Part shown: positions 26,225 to 32,555 of the stretch, one piece after another | Numbering within the stretch: the stretch's first letter is position 1 | Layout: each line of letters opens with the position of its first letter | Assembly (NCBI GenBank): GCA_902794895.1 | Contig: CADBIY010000017.1 | Span: 16,323 to 48,877 of the forward strand | Length of the DNA stretch: 32,555 nucleotides | Source: Candidatus Avelusimicrobium vaccinum | GTDB taxonomy: Bacteria > Elusimicrobiota > Elusimicrobia > Elusimicrobiales > Elusimicrobiaceae | Direction of reading: 5' to 3' | Position numbers and translations under genes: made by a program | The notes under the pieces: generated by a model | Told to the model about the DNA's origin: nothing | Database searches by the model: none | Seen by the model: the letters and a program-made list of their open reading frames with translations, nothing else

Positions 26225-27441
26225 AGGGGTCTCCTTATTATTACAGAACAGTTATTGCCGCCAATAGCAAAACTATTCTTTAAAATAATATTTACCGGAT
26301 GTTTTTCCAACTGGGTTACGTGGGTAACCGGGGCACAGCGTTCATCCGGTTGGCACAAATTTTTTGTAGGAATTATTTCCTGACGTTTTAACATTTCCAT
26401 ACAAGCAATCAACTCCAAACTTCCGCTAGCCCCCATTGTATGGCCTAAATGGCCTTTTAGGCTGTTTACCTGGATACCTGGACCAAAAACGGCATTGGCT
26501 GCTTGTGTTTCGGCAATGTCCCCCACTAACGTACCGGTTGCATGTGCATTTAACAAATCGATTTGAGAGGCGCTGATGCCTGCATTTTTGATTGCCATTT
26601 CCATACATTCCCGTAAGGTTTGTGCGGACGGATAGGCCATATTTTCTGTTTCTGTATTCGAGGAAAAACCAATGATTTCCGCTAAGATAGGTGCACCGCG
26701 CTTTTTAGCACTCTCTTCTGTTTCCAAGAATAATAACCCACATCCTTCCGAACAAACAAGACCGGTACGGTCTTTATCAAACGGACGGCAAGCCTCACCA
26801 GGTCGGTCATTAAAATTGCATGAAGTGGCCTGCATAATATCAAAACAAGCACTAAACATGGGATGATATTCTTCAGTACCGCCACAAAGCGCTTGGGAAA
26901 CAACCCCTTGCTTGATCGCCAAATACGCAAGCCCTACATTCATCAGTCCCGTTGCACAGGCATCTGCGGCTCCCACACAAGGGCCGTTTATTTTGAGGGC
27001 CTGGGAAACCGTTGCTAACGGTGAGTGATTCATAATTTGTAAAAAATCCGAAGTTTTAACTAACTCCAAATGATTTTGTAAACAATTTTTGCTAACTTCC
27101 AGCCACACGGAAATACTGTTTAATGTAGACCCCATAAAAAAACCTAATCCTTGAGGGGCTACTGCATATCCGGCAGATTGCAAGGTTTCTTTAGCCGCGG
27201 CATAAGCATATTTAGCCATCCGGCTCATGGAACGCCGATCCCGGCGGGGAATATAGGAAAAATCGATGTCCGGCACGGTTGCCGCCACTTTCGTTTTTAC
27301 CATGGGAAGTGCTTCCAATTCCGGCACCGTATGCATACCACACGAACCGGAAAAAAGGCCTTCTGTCAAAGCAAAAACTCCTGCACCGTAAGGGGAAACG
27401 GCACCAGTTCCGGTAATAACTACTTTAGGGGATTGGGTCAT
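26221..27441 (-). CDS. Beta-ketoacyl-ACP synthase, ApeR-like
   Basis: 406 residues, FabF type. Cys162 in DACATG, His300 in LNAHATGT and His334 in HLGHTMGASG give the complete catalytic triad. It would perform condensations, possibly the first one, in aryl-polyene synthesis. ATG 27441 has no ribosome site; TATAAT ends 6 bases before it, so it may be made partly from an internal leaderless promoter. There is a 34-base gap to the ketoreductase gene, the only real gap in the operon. The stop overlaps the ACP start (GTGA). Confidence 0.88.
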   Translation of the reverse strand: MTQSPKVVITGTGAVSPYGAGVFALTEGLFSGSCGMHTVPELEALPMVKTKVAATVPDIDFSYIPRRDRRSMSRMAKYAYAAAKETLQSAGYAVAPQGLGFFMGSTLNSISVWLEVSKNCLQNHLELVKTSDFLQIMNHSPLATVSQALKINGPCVGAADACATGLMNVGLAYLAIKQGVVSQALCGGTEEYHPMFSACFDIMQATSCNFNDRPGEACRPFDKDRTGLVCSEGCGLLFLETEESAKKRGAPILAEIIGFSSNTETENMAYPSAQTLRECMEMAIKNAGISASQIDLLNAHATGTLVGDIAETQAANAVFGPGIQVNSLKGHLGHTMGASGSLELIACMEMLKRQEIIPTKNLCQPDERCAPVTHVTQLEKHPVNIILKNSFAIGGNNCSVIIRRPL

Positions 27442-27447
27442 ACATTC

Positions 27448-27453
27448 ATTATA
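27448..27453 (-). promoter_or_regulatory. Internal -10 element before the ketosynthase gene
   Basis: Perfect TATAAT, 6 bases before ATG 27441, in the only intergenic gap of the operon. No convincing -35 or TGn extension is present, so activity is uncertain. Confidence 0.35.
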
Positions 27454-27475
27454 CAATTTTAATCGTGCGGTTTAC

Positions 27476-28216
27476 TTACATACATACGCCGCCATTGACC
27501 TGAAATGCTTGTCCGGTAATATAAGAGGCTCGCGGAGAACACAAGAACGAAACCACAGCCGCTACTTCTTCCGGACGGCCCAAACGGCCCAAGGGAATAA
27601 GCGGCATAATTTTATCCATAGGCAGACCGTCCAGCATGTCCGTTTCAATAAATCCGGGGGATACCGCATTAACTAAAATGTTTCGTTTGGCAACTTCTAA
27701 TGCTAGACTGCGAGTCGCACCCACGATACCGGCTTTTGCGGCCGAATAATTTGTTTGTCCCGGCACCGGTGCATGGGCCGCGGCAGAGGCAATATTTACA
27801 ATACGCCCGCCTTTAGCCCGGATCATAGAGGCCAGGATTGTTTTTGTTACATTATGAAATCCACCTAAAATGGTTCCAATGACACGGGTCCAATCTTCAT
27901 CCTGCATAAACACGAGTAAATTATCCCGCCTGATTCCGGCATTATTCACCAGTACATAAGGAGTGGCTTTTTCCAATAACGGATTTAATGCCGTTTGCAC
28001 CGCCGATAAATCTGCAACATCAAAAGGTAGCAAAGTAACACAAGCACCTGTTTTTTCAATTTCTTCTTTGACTTGTTGGGCGGCCTGATGATTTGAATGA
28101 TAATTCAACCAAATATCAAAGCCGTCTAAGGCCAGTTGTTTAGCCACCGCACGGCCAATTCCGCGGCTGGCTCCGGTAACCAATGCAATTTTTCGGGAGT
28201 TGGAGGGGTTATTCAT
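27476..28216 (-). CDS. 3-oxoacyl-ACP reductase, FabG/ApeQ-like
   Basis: 246 residues, a classical short-chain dehydrogenase: TGASRGIG (14-21) for NADPH, NNAG (91-94), and the catalytic Ser144, Tyr157 and Lys161 in [20 protein letters not shown]; the family end [14 protein letters not shown] is present. It reduces the 3-keto intermediate before dehydration. ATG 28216 matches the FabG start; the frame upstream runs into the divergent promoter region and methyltransferase gene and is not real. It is the first gene of the minus-strand operon. Confidence 0.92.
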   Translation of the reverse strand: MNNPSNSRKIALVTGASRGIGRAVAKQLALDGFDIWLNYHSNHQAAQQVKEEIEKTGACVTLLPFDVADLSAVQTALNPLLEKATPYVLVNNAGIRRDNLLVFMQDEDWTRVIGTILGGFHNVTKTILASMIRAKGGRIVNIASAAAHAPVPGQTNYSAAKAGIVGATRSLALEVAKRNILVNAVSPGFIETDMLDGLPMDKIMPLIPLGRLGRPEEVAAVVSFLCSPRASYITGQAFQVNGGVCM

Positions 28217-28256
28217 TTGTAAACTCGCTTGAAATAAAATAAAATTACTTATAAAT

Positions 28257-28285
28257 ATGATAACTAATAATAAAGTAAAAAACAA
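28257..28285 (-). promoter_or_regulatory. Promoter of the aryl-polyene-type operon
   Basis: Minus strand TTGTTT (28285-28280), 17-base spacer, TATCAT (28262-28257), about 40 bases before ATG 28216. The 106-base gap is AT-rich and also has to carry the divergent methyltransferase promoter, for which TTGAAA at 28229 is a weak -35 candidate. Confidence 0.45.
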
Positions 28286-28322
28286 TCTTCCGTATCGCCG
28301 CAAACGCCGAGAAGGGCGTACC

Positions 28323-29345
28323 ATGGCAGATGTTGCTTTTGATGCACAAAAAATTGCTTTTGCGCCGATTAGTTTCCAAGCCGCGTTGGCTTTGCGCAAT
28401 TTGGGTATCTTGCAACTGCTTAATACTACCCCGGCAGATGATAAAACAATAGCCAAAAAATTAAAATTATCACTTTATGCCGTTCAAACCTTATTAGAAA
28501 ACGGCATCGCGTTGGAAATTGTATCACTTGAAAACGGAAAATACGCTCTTACTAAAACCGGGTGGTTTTTACTTTGCGACCCTATGACCCGCGCCAATAT
28601 GGATTTTGTCCAGGACGTGTGTTATTTAGGCATGCATTCTTTGCAGGATTCCCTCACCCACGGAAAACCTACCGGACTGAAGGTATTTGGTAAATGGAAA
28701 ACCGTGTATGAAGGTCTTTCTAAATTACCGGCAAAGAACCGGAAAAGTTGGTTTACATTTGATCATTTTTACTCCGATATCGCCTTTCCGGAAATTTTAC
28801 CAATTATATTTGAACCGGCACCGAAACGGGTCATGGATATTGGGGCTAATACGGGGAAATGGGCCAAAAAATGTTTAGATTATAATAAAGCAGTAACCTT
28901 GATGTTGGTGGATTTACCCGGCCAACTCAATATGGCTAAAAAAAATCTAAAGAAATATGGCAAACGGGCCGAATTCTACCCGACGAACGTGTTGGACGGG
29001 AAAGCACAATTTCCCAAAGGAGCGGATGCTGTGCTGATGAGCCAATTTTTAGATTGTTTTGATGAAAAACAAATTATTTCTATTCTTAAAAAAGTAAAAA
29101 TAGCTGCTCATCAAAACACACGGATTTATATTTTGGAACCTTTATGGGACCGCCAGGAATATAAAGCGGCTACTTTTTGCTTAAACCATACCTCGCTTTA
29201 TTTTACTAATATCGCTAACGGTAACAGCAAAATGTACTCGTATACCCAACTTGAACATTGTGTAAAAAAAGCCGGGCTGAAGGTTGAAAAAGTATTCGAT
29301 CAAATCGGTCGGTTTTCATATACGTTACTGTGTTGTAAAAAATAA
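28323..29345 (+). CDS. SAM-dependent O-methyltransferase-like protein with winged-helix N-terminus
   Basis: 340 residues. Residues 1-100 look like the winged-helix dimerisation domain of the plant-type/COMT O-methyltransferase family ([16 protein letters not shown], then a [20 protein letters not shown] helix-turn-helix). [14 protein letters not shown] (170-183) is the SAM-binding loop, and [15 protein letters not shown] follows as the second strand. Aryl-polyene and related pathways often include a methyltransferase acting on the aryl head; this one diverges from the operon, so that role is likely but inferred. ATG 28323 has GAAGGG 6 bases upstream; the earlier ATG at 28257 lies in the promoter region. 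Confidence 0.75.
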   Translation: MADVAFDAQKIAFAPISFQAALALRNLGILQLLNTTPADDKTIAKKLKLSLYAVQTLLENGIALEIVSLENGKYALTKTGWFLLCDPMTRANMDFVQDVCYLGMHSLQDSLTHGKPTGLKVFGKWKTVYEGLSKLPAKNRKSWFTFDHFYSDIAFPEILPIIFEPAPKRVMDIGANTGKWAKKCLDYNKAVTLMLVDLPGQLNMAKKNLKKYGKRAEFYPTNVLDGKAQFPKGADAVLMSQFLDCFDEKQIISILKKVKIAAHQNTRIYILEPLWDRQEYKAATFCLNHTSLYFTNIANGNSKMYSYTQLEHCVKKAGLKVEKVFDQIGRFSYTLLCCKK

Positions 29346-29347
29346 TT

Positions 29348-30733
29348 ATGCATATCCACGTACCCCATCTAAGTAAAAAATGGATGATTTTCACGGTTAC
29401 GGCTAACGGGACGTTTATGTCCACCTTATCGGCCGGAATTATGAATATCGCATTACCGACTATGTCAGCAGAGTTTGGGGTATCGTTGGAAAGTATCCAA
29501 CTCGTTGTCAGTTTATACCTGCTGATTTTAACCTGTCTGTTACCGGTTTTTGGGAAATTAAGTGATATTTACAGCCGAAAATGGATGTATTTAGGAGGAT
29601 TTATTACCTTTGGAATAGGTGCTCTGTTGGGGGCTTTGTCCAATTCTCTTACCGCAATTTTGCTGGCAAGAACCGTACAAGGAATTGGATCTTCGGCTAT
29701 GATGGCCACATCACAGGCATTAATTACCCAAATTTTTCATGGAAAATCCCGCGGCCGGGCTTTTGGAGCAATCGGAGCCGTTGTAGCCTGTGGGGGGCTG
29801 GCGGGCCCTGCCATTGGAGGCGCGTTGATACAGGCCTGGGGTTGGCGTTCTATTTTCTGGCTGACACTTCCCATTTGTCTTTTAGGTGTGTGGCGCGGAA
29901 TTTATTTAATTCCCCGCTTTAAAGGTAATCCGCTTTTACACATGGACTACCGGGGGGCTTTCTTTTATACACTTTCCAGTTTTCTTTTCTTATATGCACT
30001 GAATACCGCTAGTGAAAAAGGGTGGACGAACCCGTTTATTTTGATTGCTTTTATTTTATCGGTCATTTTCTTTATTTTTTTTCTTCAACGGGAAAAAACA
30101 AGTAACAATCCGTTTATTGGCCTTTCGATTTTTCGTATTAAAGCCATTTCGTACGGATGTTTGGTAGCCATTTTGGGATATACCGCGTTGTTTGTTAATT
30201 CCGTGTTATTACCCTTTTATTTAACAGATATCATGCATATGGATCCTATTAAAATTGGTCTTTTAATGTTACCCTTTCCGGTTACATTAGCACTCGCCTC
30301 GGCAGTGTCCGGAGCCTTGTGCGCCCGGTGGCCGGCCCGAATTATTACCACAGCCGGTTTTATACTCCTTTTTATATCTACCCTGCAATTTGCATTTATG
30401 GGAGCGGCTCCCAGCATTTCCTACATTATCCTAGCGCAATTGATTATGGGGCTTGGCAGCGGTACATTTCAAGTGCCCAATAATAACACCGTACTCAGCG
30501 CGGCCCCTAAAACCCGCCTGGGAGTAGTGGCAAGTGTCAATGCTTTAGCCCGTAATGTGGGTATGATTTTAGGAATTGCGCTTTCCGTAGCCATATTTAC
30601 CCTGGTTCAACAATATTTACTCTCAAACGGAAATCCTTCGCAATATGCCTTTATTACCGCTTACAAAACAGCGTTACTCTTTGGAACGGCCGTATCTGTG
30701 GCGGGGGGAATTTTATCTGCCAAAAGAGATTAA
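29348..30733 (+). CDS. MFS exporter, DHA2 (EmrB/QacA) 14-helix family
   Basis: 461 residues with 13-14 hydrophobic segments. Motif A is seen as GKLSDIYSRKW after helix 2, VQGIGSSAM in helix 4 and motif C as GAVVACGGLAGPAIGG in helix 5, typical of drug/proton antiporters. It starts 2 bases after the methyltransferase stop and is surely co-transcribed with it. It might export a polyene precursor, an aromatic acid or an antimicrobial; the substrate is unknown. Confidence 0.85.
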   Translation: MHIHVPHLSKKWMIFTVTANGTFMSTLSAGIMNIALPTMSAEFGVSLESIQLVVSLYLLILTCLLPVFGKLSDIYSRKWMYLGGFITFGIGALLGALSNSLTAILLARTVQGIGSSAMMATSQALITQIFHGKSRGRAFGAIGAVVACGGLAGPAIGGALIQAWGWRSIFWLTLPICLLGVWRGIYLIPRFKGNPLLHMDYRGAFFYTLSSFLFLYALNTASEKGWTNPFILIAFILSVIFFIFFLQREKTSNNPFIGLSIFRIKAISYGCLVAILGYTALFVNSVLLPFYLTDIMHMDPIKIGLLMLPFPVTLALASAVSGALCARWPARIITTAGFILLFISTLQFAFMGAAPSISYIILAQLIMGLGSGTFQVPNNNTVLSAAPKTRLGVVASVNALARNVGMILGIALSVAIFTLVQQYLLSNGNPSQYAFITAYKTALLFGTAVSVAGGILSAKRD

Positions 30734-30757
30734 ATATAGGCCCTTTTCCGAACTTAA

Positions 30758-30803
30758 TATAGGAAAAAAGACCCATGCAACTTTTTTATAAAATAGGTAT
30801 ATT
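30758..30803 (+). promoter_or_regulatory. Promoter with TATAGGA-N5-GACCC motif before the secreted protein gene
   Basis: TATAGGA (30758-30764), AAAAA, GACCC (30770-30774) directly abutting a weak -35 ATGCAA (30775-30780), a 17-base spacer and -10 TATATT (30798-30803). A further TATAGG-CCCTTT half-like copy begins at 30735. The layout equals that upstream of the 1520-residue protein. Confidence 0.6.
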
Positions 30804-30832
30804 AATAATGTAGTGAATTTTGTGAGGTGCTT

Positions 30833-31885
30833 ATGAAACGATTAATGTTATGTTTGGTCTGTCTTTGTTTGGTGCTTTGTCTTTCCACTCCCATCCATGC
30901 TATGGATTTCTTTCAAGATCCGGATACAGGGACTTTATTTGTAGAAAGTAATTCTTGTCAAGATATGTACCGGCTATCACAAGTCTTTGGAGATAAAACA
31001 AATGAAGATGTTCTGCCAAACGGACCGAGTCAAGCACACGCTGTTTTGCCAACGTTCCATGAACAAAATTTTCAATATGCACAGGAAAAATTAATTGCCT
31101 TCGTTCGCGATATGAACTGGAAAACCGGCCTTCATTTAACTTTACGGGATGCATCCTTTTTTCAACGTCTCAAAATGATTTGTAGCGGCGTAAACACCTA
31201 CACCAAACCGTTCCGCCTGCAACTTAGCATTCATGATCCGCAAGCGGACGAACATCTAGCACAACTAGAGAATGCGGCGATTGATGCCTTGCAAGAAAAA
31301 GTTACCGATGCAACCTTTCACAAGGTAGCCAAACTATCTATCCGCGGACTTCATACGGCTATCATTACAAATAAACCTTTCTTATTATTATTAATTGATG
31401 AAGATACTTATCATCAACTAGTTGAAATCGATCCGGTCATTCAAGACCTAGCTGATAACTTATACAAGTTCTTTGCGTATCGTGCCGTTTATATGGACGA
31501 AGAATATAACCAGAACACGAAAGCCTTAATTAAAGTCTCTAAAATCGGCGATGAAGATGCTGTTCAAACTTGGGCGATCATGGCTACTTTTGCTGAAAAA
31601 ATGTATTTGTTGGATCAAGAACACCAATTAAATCCGGATCAGGAATCACACAACCATATTTGGCGCTTACGTGCGACCTTATCTAAAATTAAAAGACACG
31701 TGGAAATTGAAAAACGCGCCGCCACTCTTGCTTTGGAACAAAATCCAAGCTATAGAAAATGGTTGAACGAGCAAAATAATACAAATCGCAAAAAACCTAC
31801 CTTAGATCAAGAAGCGGTTATGATGTTAAAATCGTTGACTGAAAAACAAATTCGCGATTTAATTGAAAAATATAAAGGAAAATAA
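30833..31885 (+). CDS. Secreted protein of unknown function
   Basis: 350 residues; not recognised. Signal peptide MKRLMLCLVCLCLVLCLSTPIHA, then a mature helical protein rich in charged residues, without repeats or obvious catalytic motif. A central stretch ITNKPFLLLLIDEDTYHQL and a long charged C-terminal helix (KRHVEIEKRAATLALEQ) are visible. ATG 30833 has GAGG 5 bases upstream; a GTG two codons earlier overlaps that site. It is a single gene with its own promoter and terminator. The promoter motif it shares with the 1520-residue protein gene suggests common regulation. Confidence 0.75.
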   Translation: MKRLMLCLVCLCLVLCLSTPIHAMDFFQDPDTGTLFVESNSCQDMYRLSQVFGDKTNEDVLPNGPSQAHAVLPTFHEQNFQYAQEKLIAFVRDMNWKTGLHLTLRDASFFQRLKMICSGVNTYTKPFRLQLSIHDPQADEHLAQLENAAIDALQEKVTDATFHKVAKLSIRGLHTAIITNKPFLLLLIDEDTYHQLVEIDPVIQDLADNLYKFFAYRAVYMDEEYNQNTKALIKVSKIGDEDAVQTWAIMATFAEKMYLLDQEHQLNPDQESHNHIWRLRATLSKIKRHVEIEKRAATLALEQNPSYRKWLNEQNNTNRKKPTLDQEAVMMLKSLTEKQIRDLIEKYKGK

Positions 31886-31905
31886 TTCCAAAATACCTAT
31901 TGGAT

Positions 31906-31939
31906 AAAAACTCCTCCGCTATATAACGGAGGAGTTTTT
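31906..31939. terminator. Bidirectional terminator between convergent genes
   Basis: A5 CTCCTCCG pairs with CGGAGGAG T5 around an 8-base loop. It lies 20 bases after the + strand stop and 22 bases beyond the minus-strand stop at 31962, so it can serve both. Confidence 0.9.
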
Positions 31940-31961
31940 CTTCAACCTCAAAACAAACAGA

Positions 31962-32555
31962 TTATTTTTTTAGTATCCACACGCCATAAGGAACAAGCAG
32001 GCTCTCGTTTAAACGGGTAAACAGACGTTTATAAGGCTTATCCAATAATTGCGGCGGAATGGCTTGCGAAGTATTCGATCGGTTAATTAAAATGGAATAA
32101 ATATGGCGCTTATATTTCCAACTTTGCATTTTTAACGGAGCAGAAACTTTCACCGGATTTTCAACCAACGTACCTTTTTCAAAGATAGGGCGCATCTTAG
32201 CCAATTCCCCAATTACATTGACAACGGCTTGCCAGTCTTTGGGCGAAACCTCCGGAAGCGGTTTTCCAAACGAATACAAATGAAAGAAAAATAAGCCGGT
32301 AGCCCCATTCAAAATGCCGTCATAAGACATAAAACGAATTTCATCTTCCGTTGGGAAACGGCCAATCCGGTCATGATCCGGGCGGTACTGTTTAAACTCT
32401 TTCCAATTAAAAATTTGCACGACTCCCCAAAGCGGATGCTCCCCGGCTCCATAGGCTTTCATTCCCTCACGTGTCCACGCCACATTATCTCCAAACGACG
32501 TGAGTTCTAAATGAGGCACCGGGTACCAATCTACCATCATATTATCTGTTAAATC
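31962..32555 (-). CDS. C-terminal part of a TIM-barrel glycosidase-like protein, cut by the window edge
   Basis: 197 residues are visible and the frame is open to the right edge (DLTDN before the first Met), so the start lies outside. The part seen has late TIM-barrel features: MMVDWYPVPH, AGEHPLWGVVQIFNW, FPTEDEIRFMSYDGILNGATGLFFFHLYSFG, followed by a small C-terminal beta domain. This pattern (D.YP, then viewing of a working-sugar or garden-variety glycosidase strand, then E..RFM.YD) recalls uncharacterised glycoside hydrolases with a beta-sandwich tail. I cannot assign a GH family. No ribosome site can be judged. Confidence 0.55.
   Translation of the reverse strand, partial: DLTDNMMVDWYPVPHLELTSFGDNVAWTREGMKAYGAGEHPLWGVVQIFNWKEFKQYRPDHDRIGRFPTEDEIRFMSYDGILNGATGLFFFHLYSFGKPLPEVSPKDWQAVVNVIGELAKMRPIFEKGTLVENPVKVSAPLKMQSWKYKRHIYSILINRSNTSQAIPPQLLDKPYKRLFTRLNESLLVPYGVWILKK

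Noticed and set aside
14942-28216. Dialkylresorcinol/flexirubin cluster or ordinary fatty acid operon
   Set aside because: There is no DarA/DarB-like gene, enoyl reductase, FabD or FabH; the MMPL, LolA-like, Cys-less ketosynthase and AMP-ligase set points to an aryl-polyene type.

Overview
The window looks like the chromosome of a Gram-negative-type bacterium. It encodes LolA-like and lipoprotein-type proteins, an outer-membrane barrel candidate, envelope acyltransferases and many signal peptides. The mix (a hexose-phosphate antiporter of the UhpC/UhpT type, a very large secreted protein of unknown function, an aryl-polyene-type operon, sialic-acid genes, AT-rich third positions) suggests an uncultured gut Elusimicrobiota-like organism. 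That placement is inference from gene content; no rRNA or other phylogenetic marker lies in the window apart from GAPDH.

Region 1 (1-5507) is a sialic-acid (nonulosonate) surface locus. A 5'-truncated neuC runs on the + strand and converges, with overlapping 3' ends, on a minus-strand four-gene operon: MFS transporter, GT80 sialyltransferase, second GT80 sialyltransferase, neuA. The genes of the operon overlap by 14, 4 and 14 bases. The second GT80 gene has its natural ATG out of frame with the catalytic domain because of a run of nine T (2979-2987). This looks like a phase-variable (OFF) contingency locus, although assembly error or transcriptional slippage remain possible.

Region 2 (5508-10273) is a set of single genes: GAPDH with codon use unlike its neighbours, a 430-base gap holding two near-identical terminators around a pair of REP-like hairpins, two small secreted/outer-membrane proteins, and an organophosphate:phosphate antiporter.

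Region 3 (10274-14941) is one gene for a 1520-residue secreted protein with a multi-helix hydrophobic core and coiled coils, of unknown function. Its promoter carries a motif (TATAGGA-N5-GACCC abutting the -35) that recurs in front of another secreted protein gene at 30.8 kb.

Region 4 (14942-30733) is an aryl-polyene (APE)-type biosynthetic locus. Seventeen tightly coupled minus-strand genes (about 13.3 kb) encode a ketoreductase, two active ketosynthases, a Cys-less ketosynthase partner, two acyl carrier proteins, two dehydratase-type hotdog proteins, a thioesterase, an AMP-ligase, two acyltransferases, a GT2 glycosyltransferase, a LolA-like carrier, an RND/MMPL exporter and two lipoproteins. 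A methyltransferase and a DHA2 drug-type exporter diverge from the operon. The logic is: activate an aryl acid (AMP-ligase, ACP), extend and dehydrate it into a polyene, transfer it to a glyco-/phospholipid-like carrier, and export it to the outer membrane. No aromatic ammonia lyase is in the window. Oddities are the Cys-to-Glu change in the ketosynthase partner, separate genes for the glycosyltransferase and acyltransferase that are fused in enterobacterial ApeJ, and a dehydratase-like protein without an acidic residue at the usual position.

Region 5 (30734-32555) has a secreted protein of unknown function under the shared motif, a bidirectional terminator, and the C-terminal part of a TIM-barrel glycosidase-like protein cut by the window edge.

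Several genes (5507, 7576, 27441, all minus strand) have a -10 element only 6-7 bases before the ATG, suggesting leaderless transcripts.
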